NCBI GenBank assembly: GCA_022448955.1
Contig: JAKVCU010000058.1
Coordinates: 1-55,280, forward strand
DNA length: 55,280 nucleotides
Direction of reading: 5' to 3'
DNA from: Saprospiraceae bacterium
GTDB lineage: Bacteria; Bacteroidota; Bacteroidia; Chitinophagales; Saprospiraceae
Shown: positions 17,505 to 27,201 of the stretch, piece after piece
How positions within the stretch are numbered: position 1 is the first letter of the stretch
How the letters are laid out: every line of letters starts with the position of its first letter
Position numbers and translations under genes: made by a program
The notes under the pieces: generated by a model
Database searches by the model: none
Seen by the model: the letters and a program-made list of their open reading frames with translations, nothing else
What the model was told of the DNA's origin: nothing

Positions 17505-20500
17505 TTATTGTTTGATAAATCTTTGAACTGCTTGGCGGTTACCACTATTTACATGTATAAAATAAACGCCAGTAGCTAAATGGCTAATATCCAGCAGGCT
17601 AGGCTCCTCCGACTTTACCCTTCCTTGCCAAAGCAATTGGCCATTGGTATTCCGCATTTCTAGTTGTGCTGTTGCAAAAATCGGATCAAGTAAAATCACC
17701 TCTACTTGATCAATAGCAGGGTTTGGACGAACCTCTAAACTGAAATCATCTTGATTTAGTAAGTTCGTATTTGTGCTTCCTTCTAAAATTTGAATCGTGT
17801 AATCTTCTACCTCTCCAAAGAAATTACTACAAGGTACTGGACTAGGGTTGCTTCCATAGATATTTCTAACTCTCAGAATGGTTTCTCCAAGAATGGCGTC
17901 TTCCGGAACAAACACTGTTCCAAAACTTTGATGAGAACCGTCAAAGTCAGACATGTTAATCAATTCCTCTTCATCAAAGTCACGGTTTTGATTAAAGTCA
18001 ATCCATGCATAAGCCACATCTAGATCAAATGAAAAATTCAAACCAATTTGTAGCTCATATTCTTGTCCTTGTATCAAATCCGTACTAAGCGAAGTAAAAT
18101 CTGAATAGAAAGTCTGATCAGAAGAATTGCTTATAGTATTCAAAGCAACTAAGCTAATCCAATCTGCACCTGTCCCAGCAGATCCCGCTCCTTGGCAATA
18201 CGTTTCGCACTCATCCGCTAAGCCATCTTCATCCAAATCCAAATTATCATCACCACCCGGACAAACATCATAAGAATCGCAAATGCCATCCCCATCTTCA
18301 TCTGGAGGTGTATCTGTCAAACATTCATTCAGTGGAAGCGGTGCCTCAAAAATAGACCTCCCATGTGTACCGATACGAATGAGTTGATTATTATATTGAA
18401 ATTCAATATCACTTACCTCTGTATGCGGTAGATCACCATATTCCACCCAATCTTCTAAGGTATTATCTAGATAAAACACCCCTGCATCCGTACCGACGAA
18501 TAGTGCACCATCATAATTATCATCAGCCAATGGCTTAATTACATTAGCTGGAACATTCGGTAAGCTCCCACTAATATTCTCCCAATTTTCTCCAGCATCA
18601 TAGGATACATATACTTTAGCATTATCGCTGTATCCCCCTTTGGTCAAATAGAGGATTTGATCATCATGGGGATGAACACTCATGCTGGTAATACCTGTTG
18701 TGGGCGTGGACACGGATGTCCAAGAGGCCTCATTACCAGCCGTAGCATTACTCGTTTTATAAATCGTATTAAAATTATAGGCATAAACTACATCTGAATT
18801 AGAAGGAGCTACAGCCAATAAATCTATTAACGCACCATTTGCTAGCTCTCCACTAATATCCAGCCAAGAGTTTCCCCTATCTGTTGAGCGATAAACTCGC
18901 CGATAAGCTGCAATAATAACAGATGGCTCGTTAAAATCAAGAGCGTAGGGCGTTACCCAAGCACCATTCCCATCTTCTCCATTAGGTAAATTACAAGAGA
19001 TACAAAAGTTGTTACCATTAACGTTTCTTAAGATAGTACCTAATTGATAAGTCCAATAACGATAAGTATCGTCAGAGGGATCAATATGGCCCACCATACC
19101 ATCTCCTGTTGGAGCATAAAACTGCCAATCTCCACTTTGATTTCTATAAAAAGATCCATTATCCTGCGTACCACCTGCTACTATATTGATGTTCTGCTGA
19201 GAATTAGAAATGTCATAATATTGGCTAATTTTCATCCCCGCTGAAAGATCGACATATTGATTAAAGCATGCATTACAATTATTACAGGCATTTTCAGGAA
19301 ATTTGTAAAGCCCTCCATCATTACAGAAGAAAATTTCATTTGGCACCAATGGATTGATGGCAGCAAAATGATTATCCACATGGATTTCGTTTCCTCCAGA
19401 GAAACAAGTAATTCTGCTCCAGGAATCTCCATTATCAGTCGATTTCCAAGTATTGAAATAGCCGCCGTATAATACATCCGCATTTTCTTGAGAATGGATA
19501 ACATAACCAAGTTCGCCATTTCCTAAATCAGCGATATCCTTTGTTTCAGAGAAATTAACTCCACTGTCATAGGAATGATATAATGTATTACCAGAAGATA
19601 CAGAAACTCGTTCTGGTTCAGCAGCACTAACACTTATTCGTGCAAATCCCTGAATTAGACTAGTAAAATCAAAGTTTTCACCACCATCTGTACTTTTCCA
19701 AAAAAAATTGCCCCCAGTATAATAAATTGTATTAGGGTCACTTGGTTTGAATTTTACATCTGTAGCTCTATTACTACTTACGGAAGTTACTGTCTCAAAT
19801 CCGTCTGATGTAAAATATAGTCCATTGTCTGTTGCCGCAAAAATAGTGTTTGGATCGCCAGGCTTTGCAGCCATCGCATAAATACGTCTCTGAGAAGATA
19901 AAGCCCAATTAACAGCTGTTGGCTCCCATGTCTGGCCTCCATCTATACTTTTGTAAACACCAATACCTGTTGGTCCATACCATACTCGATCACCCGTAGC
20001 TGCGTAAATAATATCAGGATTACTCTGATCAACTAATACAACACTTACGGCTAAAGTTGGAAGATTATCTGCAATAGAAATGTATGTTTCTCCCCCATCT
20101 AGCGTTTTCCAAATTCCACCAATTGCAGTAGAGACCCAGAAAATATCAGGATCAGTTGGATGGAAAGCAACAGAAGTTGTACGCCCTACCCCTATTTGTC
20201 CTCCTAAGTTTTCAGGTAAAGCAATATTAAACCAAGGAATCTCATCATATGGTCCAAAATTTCTGCTTTGAACAGCTTCCTTTCGGAAATAGGCAGTTGG
20301 ATCGCCGAGTGTACCATCTGAATTCAATTTGTTTTTCCAATAATGTTTCCAGCGCATGTATTTGACGAAAGTTCCATCTCTATACTCTCCACTAGATAGG
20401 TCTTTTGGCGATAAGCCAGGATATTTTTGTGCAAAGAAGGCATCAGCCTGTTGAACAATAGTTTCGAAATGAGTTCCAGAATTGAGAATCTCTTCGATAC

Positions 20501-20570
20501 GATTTTGTCCGGGAAGGACGGAAAATGTGGTAATGCAAAAAACTAATGCGAGTAGGTATCTAAAAAGCAT
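17505..20570 (-). CDS. large T9SS-secreted beta-propeller (VPS10/sortilin-like) protein with GEVED domain
   Basis: I place the start at the Met that gives a clean signal peptide (MLFRYLLALVFCITTFSVLP, then GQ); an upstream Met at 20645 would add 25 basic residues. Domains in order: many BNR/Asp-box style blades with SxDGGxTW motifs (KTLDGGETYISI, KSIDGGQTWEP, KSTDGGENF, RSTDRGNSWLD), the fold of VPS10/sortilin propellers; then a thrombospondin type 3 Ca-binding stretch (DEDGDGICDSYDVCPGG, DEDGLADECE); a GEVED domain (about 120 residues ending FFGEVEDYTIQI); and a Por secretion tail (LEVRPNPAIDQVEV to FIHVNSGNRQAVQRFIKQ). Likely surface-exposed or released; it may bind glycans or proteins. Role unknown. 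Confidence 0.9.
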   Translation of the reverse strand: MLFRYLLALVFCITTFSVLPGQNRIEEILNSGTHFETIVQQADAFFAQKYPGLSPKDLSSGEYRDGTFVKYMRWKHYWKNKLNSDGTLGDPTAYFRKEAVQSRNFGPYDEIPWFNIALPENLGGQIGVGRTTSVAFHPTDPDIFWVSTAIGGIWKTLDGGETYISIADNLPTLAVSVVLVDQSNPDIIYAATGDRVWYGPTGIGVYKSIDGGQTWEPTAVNWALSSQRRIYAMAAKPGDPNTIFAATDNGLYFTSDGFETVTSVSSNRATDVKFKPSDPNTIYYTGGNFFWKSTDGGENFDFTSLIQGFARISVSAAEPERVSVSSGNTLYHSYDSGVNFSETKDIADLGNGELGYVIHSQENADVLYGGYFNTWKSTDNGDSWSRITCFSGGNEIHVDNHFAAINPLVPNEIFFCNDGGLYKFPENACNNCNACFNQYVDLSAGMKISQYYDISNSQQNINIVAGGTQDNGSFYRNQSGDWQFYAPTGDGMVGHIDPSDDTYRYWTYQLGTILRNVNGNNFCISCNLPNGEDGNGAWVTPYALDFNEPSVIIAAYRRVYRSTDRGNSWLDISGELANGALIDLLAVAPSNSDVVYAYNFNTIYKTSNATAGNEASWTSVSTPTTGITSMSVHPHDDQILYLTKGGYSDNAKVYVSYDAGENWENISGSLPNVPANVIKPLADDNYDGALFVGTDAGVFYLDNTLEDWVEYGDLPHTEVSDIEFQYNNQLIRIGTHGRSIFEAPLPLNECLTDTPPDEDGDGICDSYDVCPGGDDNLDLDEDGLADECETYCQGAGSAGTGADWISLVALNTISNSSDQTFYSDFTSLSTDLIQGQEYELQIGLNFSFDLDVAYAWIDFNQNRDFDEEELINMSDFDGSHQSFGTVFVPEDAILGETILRVRNIYGSNPSPVPCSNFFGEVEDYTIQILEGSTNTNLLNQDDFSLEVRPNPAIDQVEVILLDPIFATAQLEMRNTNGQLLWQGRVKSEEPSLLDISHLATGVYFIHVNSGNRQAVQRFIKQ

Positions 20571-20645
20571 GTAAATAGGATTATTTGTTAAAATAACATC
20601 CAATTTACGGAATCTCCTTTTACGAAAGTGGTAGAATGATTGCAT

Positions 20646-21055
20646 TTCCTAATAAAAAGGGAAACTATCCTTTTGGCGCGCTCTTCTTTAAAATGAAATG
20701 CATATTACACTTTTGCTTATACCAATCTATTGAAGACTGATTCACCAGCACTACTGTTATTTAAGTATGAAATAACTTTAGGTAAGTAGTTTGCCCAAAA
20801 CCGTGCCTGCCAGCAGGCTAGAATTGGCACAATAAAATTTCAGCCACAGGCTGACAAATTCACGTTCGCTCAAAAACCATACGTAACTTCACTCTCCTCA
20901 GTCACTTACAATTTTCGAGTGAACAATTTTATTGTGTAAGCAATTTTGACTAGCCGCTTAATTGGGATGCAGCTAATTACTACCTATTTCGACTTAAAAC
21001 TAATGTTCAAAAAACATCTATATTGATCTTGGATCTAATATCACTAAATGAATAC
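20646..21055. other. gene-free region with structured repeat
   Basis: About 520 bases separate two minus-strand genes. No ORF is convincing. The left part should contain the promoter of the propeller gene. Bases 20806-20940 carry a structured repeat listed separately, and the right edge is the terminator of the downstream gene. Confidence 0.6.
20806..20940. repeat. structured intergenic repeat (GCCTGCC/TTTCAGCC family), copy A
   Basis: Contains GTGCCTGCCAGCAGGC, a CAGCC-aca-GGCTG hairpin, and an inverted repeat CACAATAAAATT (20828-20839) / AATTTTATTGTG (20925-20936) enclosing ~85 bases. The block with GCCTGCC, then AATT, then AATAxAATTTCAGCC and GGCTGA reappears inverted at 29146-29201. Confidence 0.6.
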
Positions 21056-21091
21056 AAAAAAAGAATCCATTCCGCTATTGCGAAATGGATT
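21056..21091 (-). terminator. rho-independent terminator
   Basis: Read on the minus strand, AATCCATTTCGC pairs with GCGGAATGGATT (one mismatch, 4-base loop) and is followed by CTTTTTTT. It ends the Lys/Ala-rich protein gene. Confidence 0.85.
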
Positions 21092-21166
21092 TAATAAACC
21101 CCTTACTTTACTCTAAATTCCTGTGTTTCCTAATGGCTGTACTACTAAAGGATTGTACAAGTCCTT

Positions 21167-21586
21167 CTATCTTTCTATTTTTTCAATCTTTGGCTTAAGG
21201 TCTTTAGCAGCTTTCTTCTCTGCTTTCCTAGCTTTCCGCTTTGCTCTCATCTTTTGACGTTCTTCCTTAGACATGTTTTTCCAAGCTTCCCTTTTCCTTT
21301 TCTGCTCCGCCTTAAAAGCAGCTTTTTCCTCTGCTGTCATATCGGCCATTTTAGCCTTATTACGAGCTTTCTTCTTTGCCTTCTTCTCCGCTTTTTTGGC
21401 TTTCTTCCTCTCTTTCCGAGCTTCTTTAGCTTCTATTGAAGGATCCGAATTAGAAGTGGTAGTTGTTTGTACTTCTTCATTTTTTTCTACTGGCTCTACT
21501 GCTGGTGTTGTTTGAGCATTAGAAAATAAAGGAAATAAAAAAAATAGGAATACAAATACTAAACCAAGATGTGATGATCTGTTCAT
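21167..21586 (-). CDS. Lys/Ala/Glu-rich secreted protein
   Basis: A 139-residue protein with a signal peptide (about residues 1-24, ending FSNAQ), a short Thr/Val/Pro linker (TTPAVEPVEKNEEVQTTTTS) and an ~85-residue highly charged helix made of KKA, KAE and EER units with aromatic W and F at intervals (EEKAAFKAEQKRKREAWKNM). It is predicted to be a long coiled coil or single alpha-helix. Similar short, basic, coiled proteins are common in Bacteroidota periplasm and could bind nucleic acid or membranes. No known family; function unknown. Followed by a good terminator. Confidence 0.7.
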   Translation of the reverse strand: MNRSSHLGLVFVFLFFLFPLFSNAQTTPAVEPVEKNEEVQTTTTSNSDPSIEAKEARKERKKAKKAEKKAKKKARNKAKMADMTAEEKAAFKAEQKRKREAWKNMSKEERQKMRAKRKARKAEKKAAKDLKPKIEKIER

Positions 21587-21847
21587 GGGAATCTAATTTT
21601 CGTTTATATCGTCGTGAAAAAAGTTGTTATCAATATCATACTTACATTCTTAAGACGCATTTCTTTTGAGTAGTCACTTTTACTTGAATAAAAAATTAAT
21701 TCCTTTAACTAAAAAAAAGAAATAAAAATCACAAGCAGCTGTTTTACAATAATTTAACTCAAAAAAATATTCAAAATATAAGATAAAACAAATTATGTAA
21801 AACGGTATACCAAATAATAAAATAATCTTTTCGAAAAGTGAATTTTG
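21587..21847. other. AT-rich intergenic region
   Basis: About 260 very AT-rich bases between a minus-strand gene and the plus-strand propeller gene. I see only the divergent promoter area and no credible gene; a minus-strand frame here has no supported start or family. Confidence 0.5.
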
Positions 21848-21879
21848 TTTTGTGTTGCCTTTTCCATGAAGTATATTTG
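21848..21879 (+). promoter_or_regulatory. Bacteroidota-type promoter
   Basis: TTTTG (21848-21852), 19 bases, then TATATTTG (21872-21879): both elements and the spacing match the Bacteroidota TTTG-N19-21-TAnnTTTG promoter. Transcription would start about 18 bases before the start codon at 21904. Confidence 0.75.
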
Positions 21880-21903
21880 GAAAAATAAAAATTGAACTAA
21901 CCA

Positions 21904-24900
21904 ATGAAAAATACTTATTTAATTTTAAGTCTATTACTAGCCTGTTTGATAGCCAATCCAATTTTTGGCCAAAAGAAAAAAAAGAAAAAGGATAAAAAAG
22001 AAGAAAAACCAGCTTATTACCTTGACTCGGTTTCTATTTCTGCTGTAAAATTTAGATCAGTAGGTCCAGCCCTAACATCAGGTCGTATTGCAGATATTGC
22101 AGTACACCCTGACAACCGCAGTGTATATTATGTAGCGACTGCTTCGGGTGGAGTTTGGAAAACAAATAATGCTGGTACTACCTACACGCCTATTTTTGAT
22201 GGCCAAGGCTCCTACTCTATCGGCTGTATCACGATGGATCCTAACAACCCAAACGTACTTTGGGTCGGTACTGGTGAAAATAATAATCAACGTTCTGTTG
22301 CTTATGGTGATGGCGTTTACAAATCAGAAGATGGTGGCGTAAGCTGGAAAAATGTAGGCTTAAAAAATTCTGAGCATATCGGAAAAATTTTGGTCGATCC
22401 AAGAAACTCTGATATCGTTTATGTAGCAGCTATTGGACCACTTTGGAGTGAAGGTGGCGATAGAGGTGTATATAAAACAACGGATGGAGGTGAAACTTGG
22501 GAAGCCGTACTTTCGATTGACGAACACACAGGTGTCACAAGTATCGTGATGGATCCAAGAGATCCTGATGTACTTTATGCCTCTTCTTACCAACGTCGTC
22601 GTCATGTATTCACCTACGTAGGTGGTGGCCCAGGTAGTGGTGTACATAAATCAACGGATGGTGGTCAAACATGGAAAAAAATCAACCGTGGATTACCAAG
22701 TGCAGAAAAGGGACGTATCGAATTAGCAATCTCTCCTGCTGACCCAGAAGTTATTTTTGCTATGGTAGAAGCGGCACAAGGTGGTGGAGGTTTCTTCAAA
22801 TCTACTAATAGAGGAGCCAGCTGGCAAAAGCAAAGCGGATATAGCACAAGTGGTAATTATTATACAGAAATCGTACCGCATCCACATAATCCTGATATTG
22901 TGTTTGCAATGGATACTTGGTTGCATTGGACAACCAATGGAGGAAAATCTTTCCGTATGCTCAATGAAAAATACAAGCACGTAGATAATCACTGCATGTA
23001 CATTGATCCAGATGATACGAATTATTACTTAGTAGGTTGTGATGGTGGAATTTATGAAAGTTTTGACGCAGGACAAACTTGGAATTTTAAAGCCAACCTT
23101 CCGGTCACACAGTTTTATAAAGTTGCCGTAGATAATGATGAACCATTTTATAATATCTACGGTGGTACGCAGGATAACTTTAGCCTTGGTGGACCTTCGC
23201 GTACGCGCAATCAGCATGGTATTATGAATTCAGATTGGTTCATTACGCAAGGAGGAGATGGCTTTGAATCACAAGTGGATCCAAATAATCCAAATATCAT
23301 CTATGCTCAATCTCAGTATGGGGTGTTGGTACGCTATGACAAGAGTAGTGGTGAAACAACAGGTATCCAACCCAAACCAAGAGATGGCGAAGATCAGTAT
23401 CGCTGGAATTGGGATGCACCACTAGCGGTTTCGGAGCACAAAGCTACTAGAATCTATTTTGCTGCTAATAAACTATTCCGTAGTGATGATAGAGGTAATA
23501 CTTGGTCTGTGATTAGTGATGATCTAACGAAGCAGATTGATAGAAACACATTAAAAGTAATGGGCCGTGTTCAGAGTATGGACGCTGTCGCTAAAAATGC
23601 GAGTACATCTCCTTATGGTACGATCGTGGCTTTCGCCGAAAGTCCAAAAAATGAAAACTTATTGTACGTGGGTACGGATGATGGTTTGATTCAAATAAGT
23701 GAAAATGGAGGTAGCAGCTGGACCAAAATCGATGTTGACAACATTGAAGGTGCACCTAAACAAACTTACGTAAACTACTTATTGGCTTCGCAGCATGATG
23801 AAAATGTGGTATATGCACTTTTCAATCATCACAAATATGGCGACTTCAAACCTTATGTATTCAAAAGTAGTGATAAAGGAAAATCATGGACCAATATCAC
23901 AAACAACCTTCCTGAAAGAGGATCGAGTTATAGTATAGCTGAAGATCATGTAGATGCCAATCTATTATTTGTAGGTACAGAATTCAGTTGCTTCTTTACC
24001 AATAATGGTGGTGCTTATTGGAAAAAACTAGCGAATGGTCTTCCAACGATTGCCGTTAGAGATATTGCTATTCAAAAAAGAGAGAATGATTTGGTACTTG
24101 GAACTTTTGGACGTGGATTTTATGTAATGGATGATTACTCTCCACTACGTTCCTTGAGCCTAGAAACGCTACAAGCAGATGCAGGCATCTTCCCTATTAA
24201 AGATGGTTTGCTTTATGTAGAAAGTTTACCACTTGGTTTACGTGGGAACAGTTTCCAAGGGCACTCTTTGTATACAGCTGATAATCCAAAAGTAGGTGTT
24301 GCATTTACTTATCATGTAAAAGAAAACATCCAAATGCTAAAAGCAAAACGTCAGAAAGAGGAGAAGAAAAAAATCAAAGCTGGTGAAGATGTAAGCTATC
24401 CTACCTATGCAGAATTAGAAGCAGAACGCAATGAAAAATCGCCTTATCTGTTGTTTATCATCAAAGATGGTAATGGTCAAGTAGTACGTAAAATAAAAAC
24501 TTCTGCATCAAAAGGCGTAAAACGAATCTATTGGGACGGACGCTATCCATCTGTAAGCCCAATTAGTCTTGGTGGCTCTTCATTTGACAATCCATTTGCT
24601 AGTGAAGATACGGGTATTCCAGCCATGCCTGGAAACTATACCGTAAGCTTAGCAAGAAGCGTGAATGGTCAAATTACTGATTTGGTAGAGCCACAAGCAT
24701 TTAAATTAAAGACACTAGGAGGTGTAAGCTTACCAGCCAACGACTATGCTGCATTAGTGACTTTCCAAAATGAAGCACAAGACTTATCAAGAATTGTGGA
24801 TGGTGCAGGCAATATGATGGGAGAAATGAGTAATAAAATGCGCCACATAGAAAAGGCTGTTTATAGTATCGCTTCTCCAACACCTGCCCTTTTGGAAGAT

Positions 24901-25218
24901 GTCAAAAAAATTAATGATGAACTAAAAGCTATCCGTAAAGAATTTTATGGAGATAATATTGCTTCTAAATTGGACAAAGGACAGAAATTCACAGCTGCCA
25001 ATCGTATTGGTTGGTTAACTTATGAAATGTGGAATTCTTCTTCTGCTCCAACGAACACACAAAAAGAAGCATTAAAACTAGCAAAAAGAGATTTCGAACC
25101 AATATTGGCAAAAATTAAAAAGCTTTATAAGCAAGATATCAAACAGTTAGAAGAAAAATTAGATGCAGCCGGTGCACCTTATACGCCTGGCCGTGATATC
25201 AAATATGGTAATTATTAG
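21904..25218 (+). CDS. large secreted VPS10/BNR beta-propeller protein
   Basis: A 1104-residue protein with a signal peptide (cleavage near IFGQ, residue ~23), a Lys-rich spacer (KKKKKKDKKEEK) and two consecutive seven- to ten-bladed propellers in residues ~45-790, marked by repeats such as SGGVWKTNNAGTTYTPIF, KSEDGGVSWKNVG, KTTDGGETWEAV, KSTDGGQTWKK, RSDDRGNTWSVIS and KSSDKGKSWTNI. The C-terminal ~300 residues contain an IYWDGRYPS segment and helical coils and end PGRDIKYGNY; there is no T9SS tail. It is homologous in fold to the T9SS propeller at 17.5-20.6 kb but only in the blades. Such proteins are often annotated as sortilin or glycosyl hydrolase; actual activity is unknown. Confidence 0.9.
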   Translation: MKNTYLILSLLLACLIANPIFGQKKKKKKDKKEEKPAYYLDSVSISAVKFRSVGPALTSGRIADIAVHPDNRSVYYVATASGGVWKTNNAGTTYTPIFDGQGSYSIGCITMDPNNPNVLWVGTGENNNQRSVAYGDGVYKSEDGGVSWKNVGLKNSEHIGKILVDPRNSDIVYVAAIGPLWSEGGDRGVYKTTDGGETWEAVLSIDEHTGVTSIVMDPRDPDVLYASSYQRRRHVFTYVGGGPGSGVHKSTDGGQTWKKINRGLPSAEKGRIELAISPADPEVIFAMVEAAQGGGGFFKSTNRGASWQKQSGYSTSGNYYTEIVPHPHNPDIVFAMDTWLHWTTNGGKSFRMLNEKYKHVDNHCMYIDPDDTNYYLVGCDGGIYESFDAGQTWNFKANLPVTQFYKVAVDNDEPFYNIYGGTQDNFSLGGPSRTRNQHGIMNSDWFITQGGDGFESQVDPNNPNIIYAQSQYGVLVRYDKSSGETTGIQPKPRDGEDQYRWNWDAPLAVSEHKATRIYFAANKLFRSDDRGNTWSVISDDLTKQIDRNTLKVMGRVQSMDAVAKNASTSPYGTIVAFAESPKNENLLYVGTDDGLIQISENGGSSWTKIDVDNIEGAPKQTYVNYLLASQHDENVVYALFNHHKYGDFKPYVFKSSDKGKSWTNITNNLPERGSSYSIAEDHVDANLLFVGTEFSCFFTNNGGAYWKKLANGLPTIAVRDIAIQKRENDLVLGTFGRGFYVMDDYSPLRSLSLETLQADAGIFPIKDGLLYVESLPLGLRGNSFQGHSLYTADNPKVGVAFTYHVKENIQMLKAKRQKEEKKKIKAGEDVSYPTYAELEAERNEKSPYLLFIIKDGNGQVVRKIKTSASKGVKRIYWDGRYPSVSPISLGGSSFDNPFASEDTGIPAMPGNYTVSLARSVNGQITDLVEPQAFKLKTLGGVSLPANDYAALVTFQNEAQDLSRIVDGAGNMMGEMSNKMRHIEKAVYSIASPTPALLEDVKKINDELKAIRKEFYGDNIASKLDKGQKFTAANRIGWLTYEMWNSSSAPTNTQKEALKLAKRDFEPILAKIKKLYKQDIKQLEEKLDAAGAPYTPGRDIKYGNY

Positions 25219-25250
25219 ACTTATTCATCGCTTGACGAAGGAGCGAGTCT

Positions 25251-25307
25251 ACAAAACTAAAAGAGGCTGTCCACATGTGACAGCCTCAAATATCCTCTTA
25301 GTTTTGT
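25251..25307. terminator. nested bidirectional hairpin
   Basis: Inner perfect stem GAGGCTGTC/GACAGCCTC (25263-25271, 25279-25287) inside an outer perfect stem ACAAAACTAA/TTAGTTTTGT (25251-25260, 25298-25307). The outer arms provide A/T tracts on both strands, so it can terminate both convergent genes. Confidence 0.85.
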
Positions 25308-25375
25308 ACCTACATTGAATTAATGACTTAATTCAATCATAAGTACTATTTTCTGTGCTTTTGTTACCCTTCTTG

Positions 25376-27067
25376 TCATTTTTTTTCACTTTTCCTTTTT
25401 CGATAAGCTAAAACCGCTTGATGAAGATCTTGAAAGAAGTACGCTTCCCCTACTTTTTCATAGAATCCAGCTTTGTGCAACAAATCCCTTACTGGCCCAA
25501 TGGCTGAAGTCATATAAAACTCAATCCCTAATCTTTTTAGTCGATTATGAATATCTGTAAGAGCATGCAGTCCACTGCTATCGATATGATGCATACTTCT
25601 GGCATCCATAAATACAGCTTTTATGCCATCCTCTGGTTCTGTTCTTTCATTAATTACATCTTTGAAATAAGCGGCATTTGCAAAATACAATTGATCATCA
25701 AATCGAATGAGCAATTCATCGGGCATTTGTTCCGCATCAGGGAATCGATCTATGTTTCTATAGTTCTTGGTCCCTTGAACTTTCCCTAAAATACCATAAT
25801 GTGGCTTTGAACTCTTCAATAGTACAGTACCAATTGATAATAATACTCCGGTAAATACCCCTTCTTCGATACCAAATGTCAAAGTAGCTTGGAATGTAAT
25901 CAGCATCATTGTTAAATCTCTCTTATCGGTCTTCCACAAAAAGATCGCTTCTTTGAAATCGAACAAGGAACGAACGGCCAATAAAATAATCGCTGCTAAA
26001 ACCGCTTTAGGCAAATAATAAAATAAAGGTGTCAAAAATAGTAAGGTCAATACAATCAAAAGAGCAGTCACCATAGAAGAGATCGTCGTTCGACCTCCTG
26101 CATCATCATTAATTGCAGAGCGGGTAAAACTTCCTGAGGTGGGTATGGCTTGAAAGAAAGCTCCTCCTATTTTTGAAATACCTATTGCAAATAATTCTTG
26201 ATTGGGCCGAATATCATAGTCTTCATGTTTAGATTCCAAGACTTTTGCAATACTAATGCTTTCCACTATACCAATAATAGCAATTGTCAAAACAATAGGC
26301 ATTATGCCCTCCGCAACTTCCAAATCCAATAAGGGTAATTCAAAGGCTGGCAGTCCCGCCGGCACATCTCTAATAATTTCTAAACCATATTGCTGTAAGT
26401 CTAAGCCCCAACTTAATAAGGTGGCAGCCACTACAACTATCAATGCCCCTGGAATACTCCTACTCATGGACCGAAGTGCTAACATGACTGTTATAGAAAC
26501 ACTACATATGACGACGGATATCCAATTTGCTTCCCCTAAATGATTAATGGCATACCATGCCGTTTCATAAGAATAGGAAAACCTAGGTATTGGAATACCC
26601 AAAAAATCTTTTAGCTGGCTAATTGCAATGATGATAGCAGCTGCAGAGGTAAACCCAGCCAAAACAGGATGAGATAAAAAATTGACTAAAAAGCCTAACC
26701 GCAGCATGCTTAGTAGCAATTGAATTACCCCAATCATCAAACCACCTAAGATTACTAGTTGAATATACTCACTGCTTCCAGGTTCTGCTATTTGGCGAAA
26801 GCCTTCCAAAACAAGCAAAGCAGAAACCGCAACAGGCCCAATAGACAACTGACGAGAGGTGCCAAATAATGCATATAAAAAAAGAGGAATTAAACCTCCG
26901 TAAAGCCCATAAATAGGGGGCATACCTGCTAAATAAGCATAGGCCATACCTTGTGGAACCAACATGATAGCTACGGTCAAACCAGCCGAAAGATCATCCT
27001 TAAAATACCTACTAGTATAACCTTCTAGACTTTCCAAGAAAGGAAAGATTTTCGCTAAAGTTTCCAA
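25376..27067 (-). CDS. SulP family anion transporter with STAS domain
   Basis: A 563-residue SulP (SLC26-type) transporter: about 11 membrane segments in residues 25-420, with the family signature near the N terminus (LSAGLTVAIMLVPQGMAYAYLAGMPPIYGLYGG), and a cytoplasmic STAS domain at about 445-550 (LIRFDDQLYFANA, then FMDARSMHHIDSSGLHAL). Family substrates include sulfate, bicarbonate and other anions; the STAS site Ser (DSSG) may be regulated by phosphorylation. Length is normal. No carbonic anhydrase or sulfate gene is next door, so the substrate cannot be inferred. Confidence 0.93.
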   Translation of the reverse strand: METLAKIFPFLESLEGYTSRYFKDDLSAGLTVAIMLVPQGMAYAYLAGMPPIYGLYGGLIPLFLYALFGTSRQLSIGPVAVSALLVLEGFRQIAEPGSSEYIQLVILGGLMIGVIQLLLSMLRLGFLVNFLSHPVLAGFTSAAAIIIAISQLKDFLGIPIPRFSYSYETAWYAINHLGEANWISVVICSVSITVMLALRSMSRSIPGALIVVVAATLLSWGLDLQQYGLEIIRDVPAGLPAFELPLLDLEVAEGIMPIVLTIAIIGIVESISIAKVLESKHEDYDIRPNQELFAIGISKIGGAFFQAIPTSGSFTRSAINDDAGGRTTISSMVTALLIVLTLLFLTPLFYYLPKAVLAAIILLAVRSLFDFKEAIFLWKTDKRDLTMMLITFQATLTFGIEEGVFTGVLLSIGTVLLKSSKPHYGILGKVQGTKNYRNIDRFPDAEQMPDELLIRFDDQLYFANAAYFKDVINERTEPEDGIKAVFMDARSMHHIDSSGLHALTDIHNRLKRLGIEFYMTSAIGPVRDLLHKAGFYEKVGEAYFFQDLHQAVLAYRKRKSEKK

Positions 27068-27201
27068 TATTTGTCTCTTCTTTTACCTTTATTTGGTACT
27101 GTGGTATAATCGTTTTTATCCTTACAGCTATTGGGAAAAACCATTTTTACTTTAGTAAAATAAAGATTAAAGGCTTATAGCATAATCAATAACACCAAAC
27201 A

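Noticed and set aside
21680-21961. Minus-strand 93-residue frame with hydrophobic segments
   Set aside because: It crosses the promoter and start of the propeller gene, is very AT-rich and has no family resemblance.
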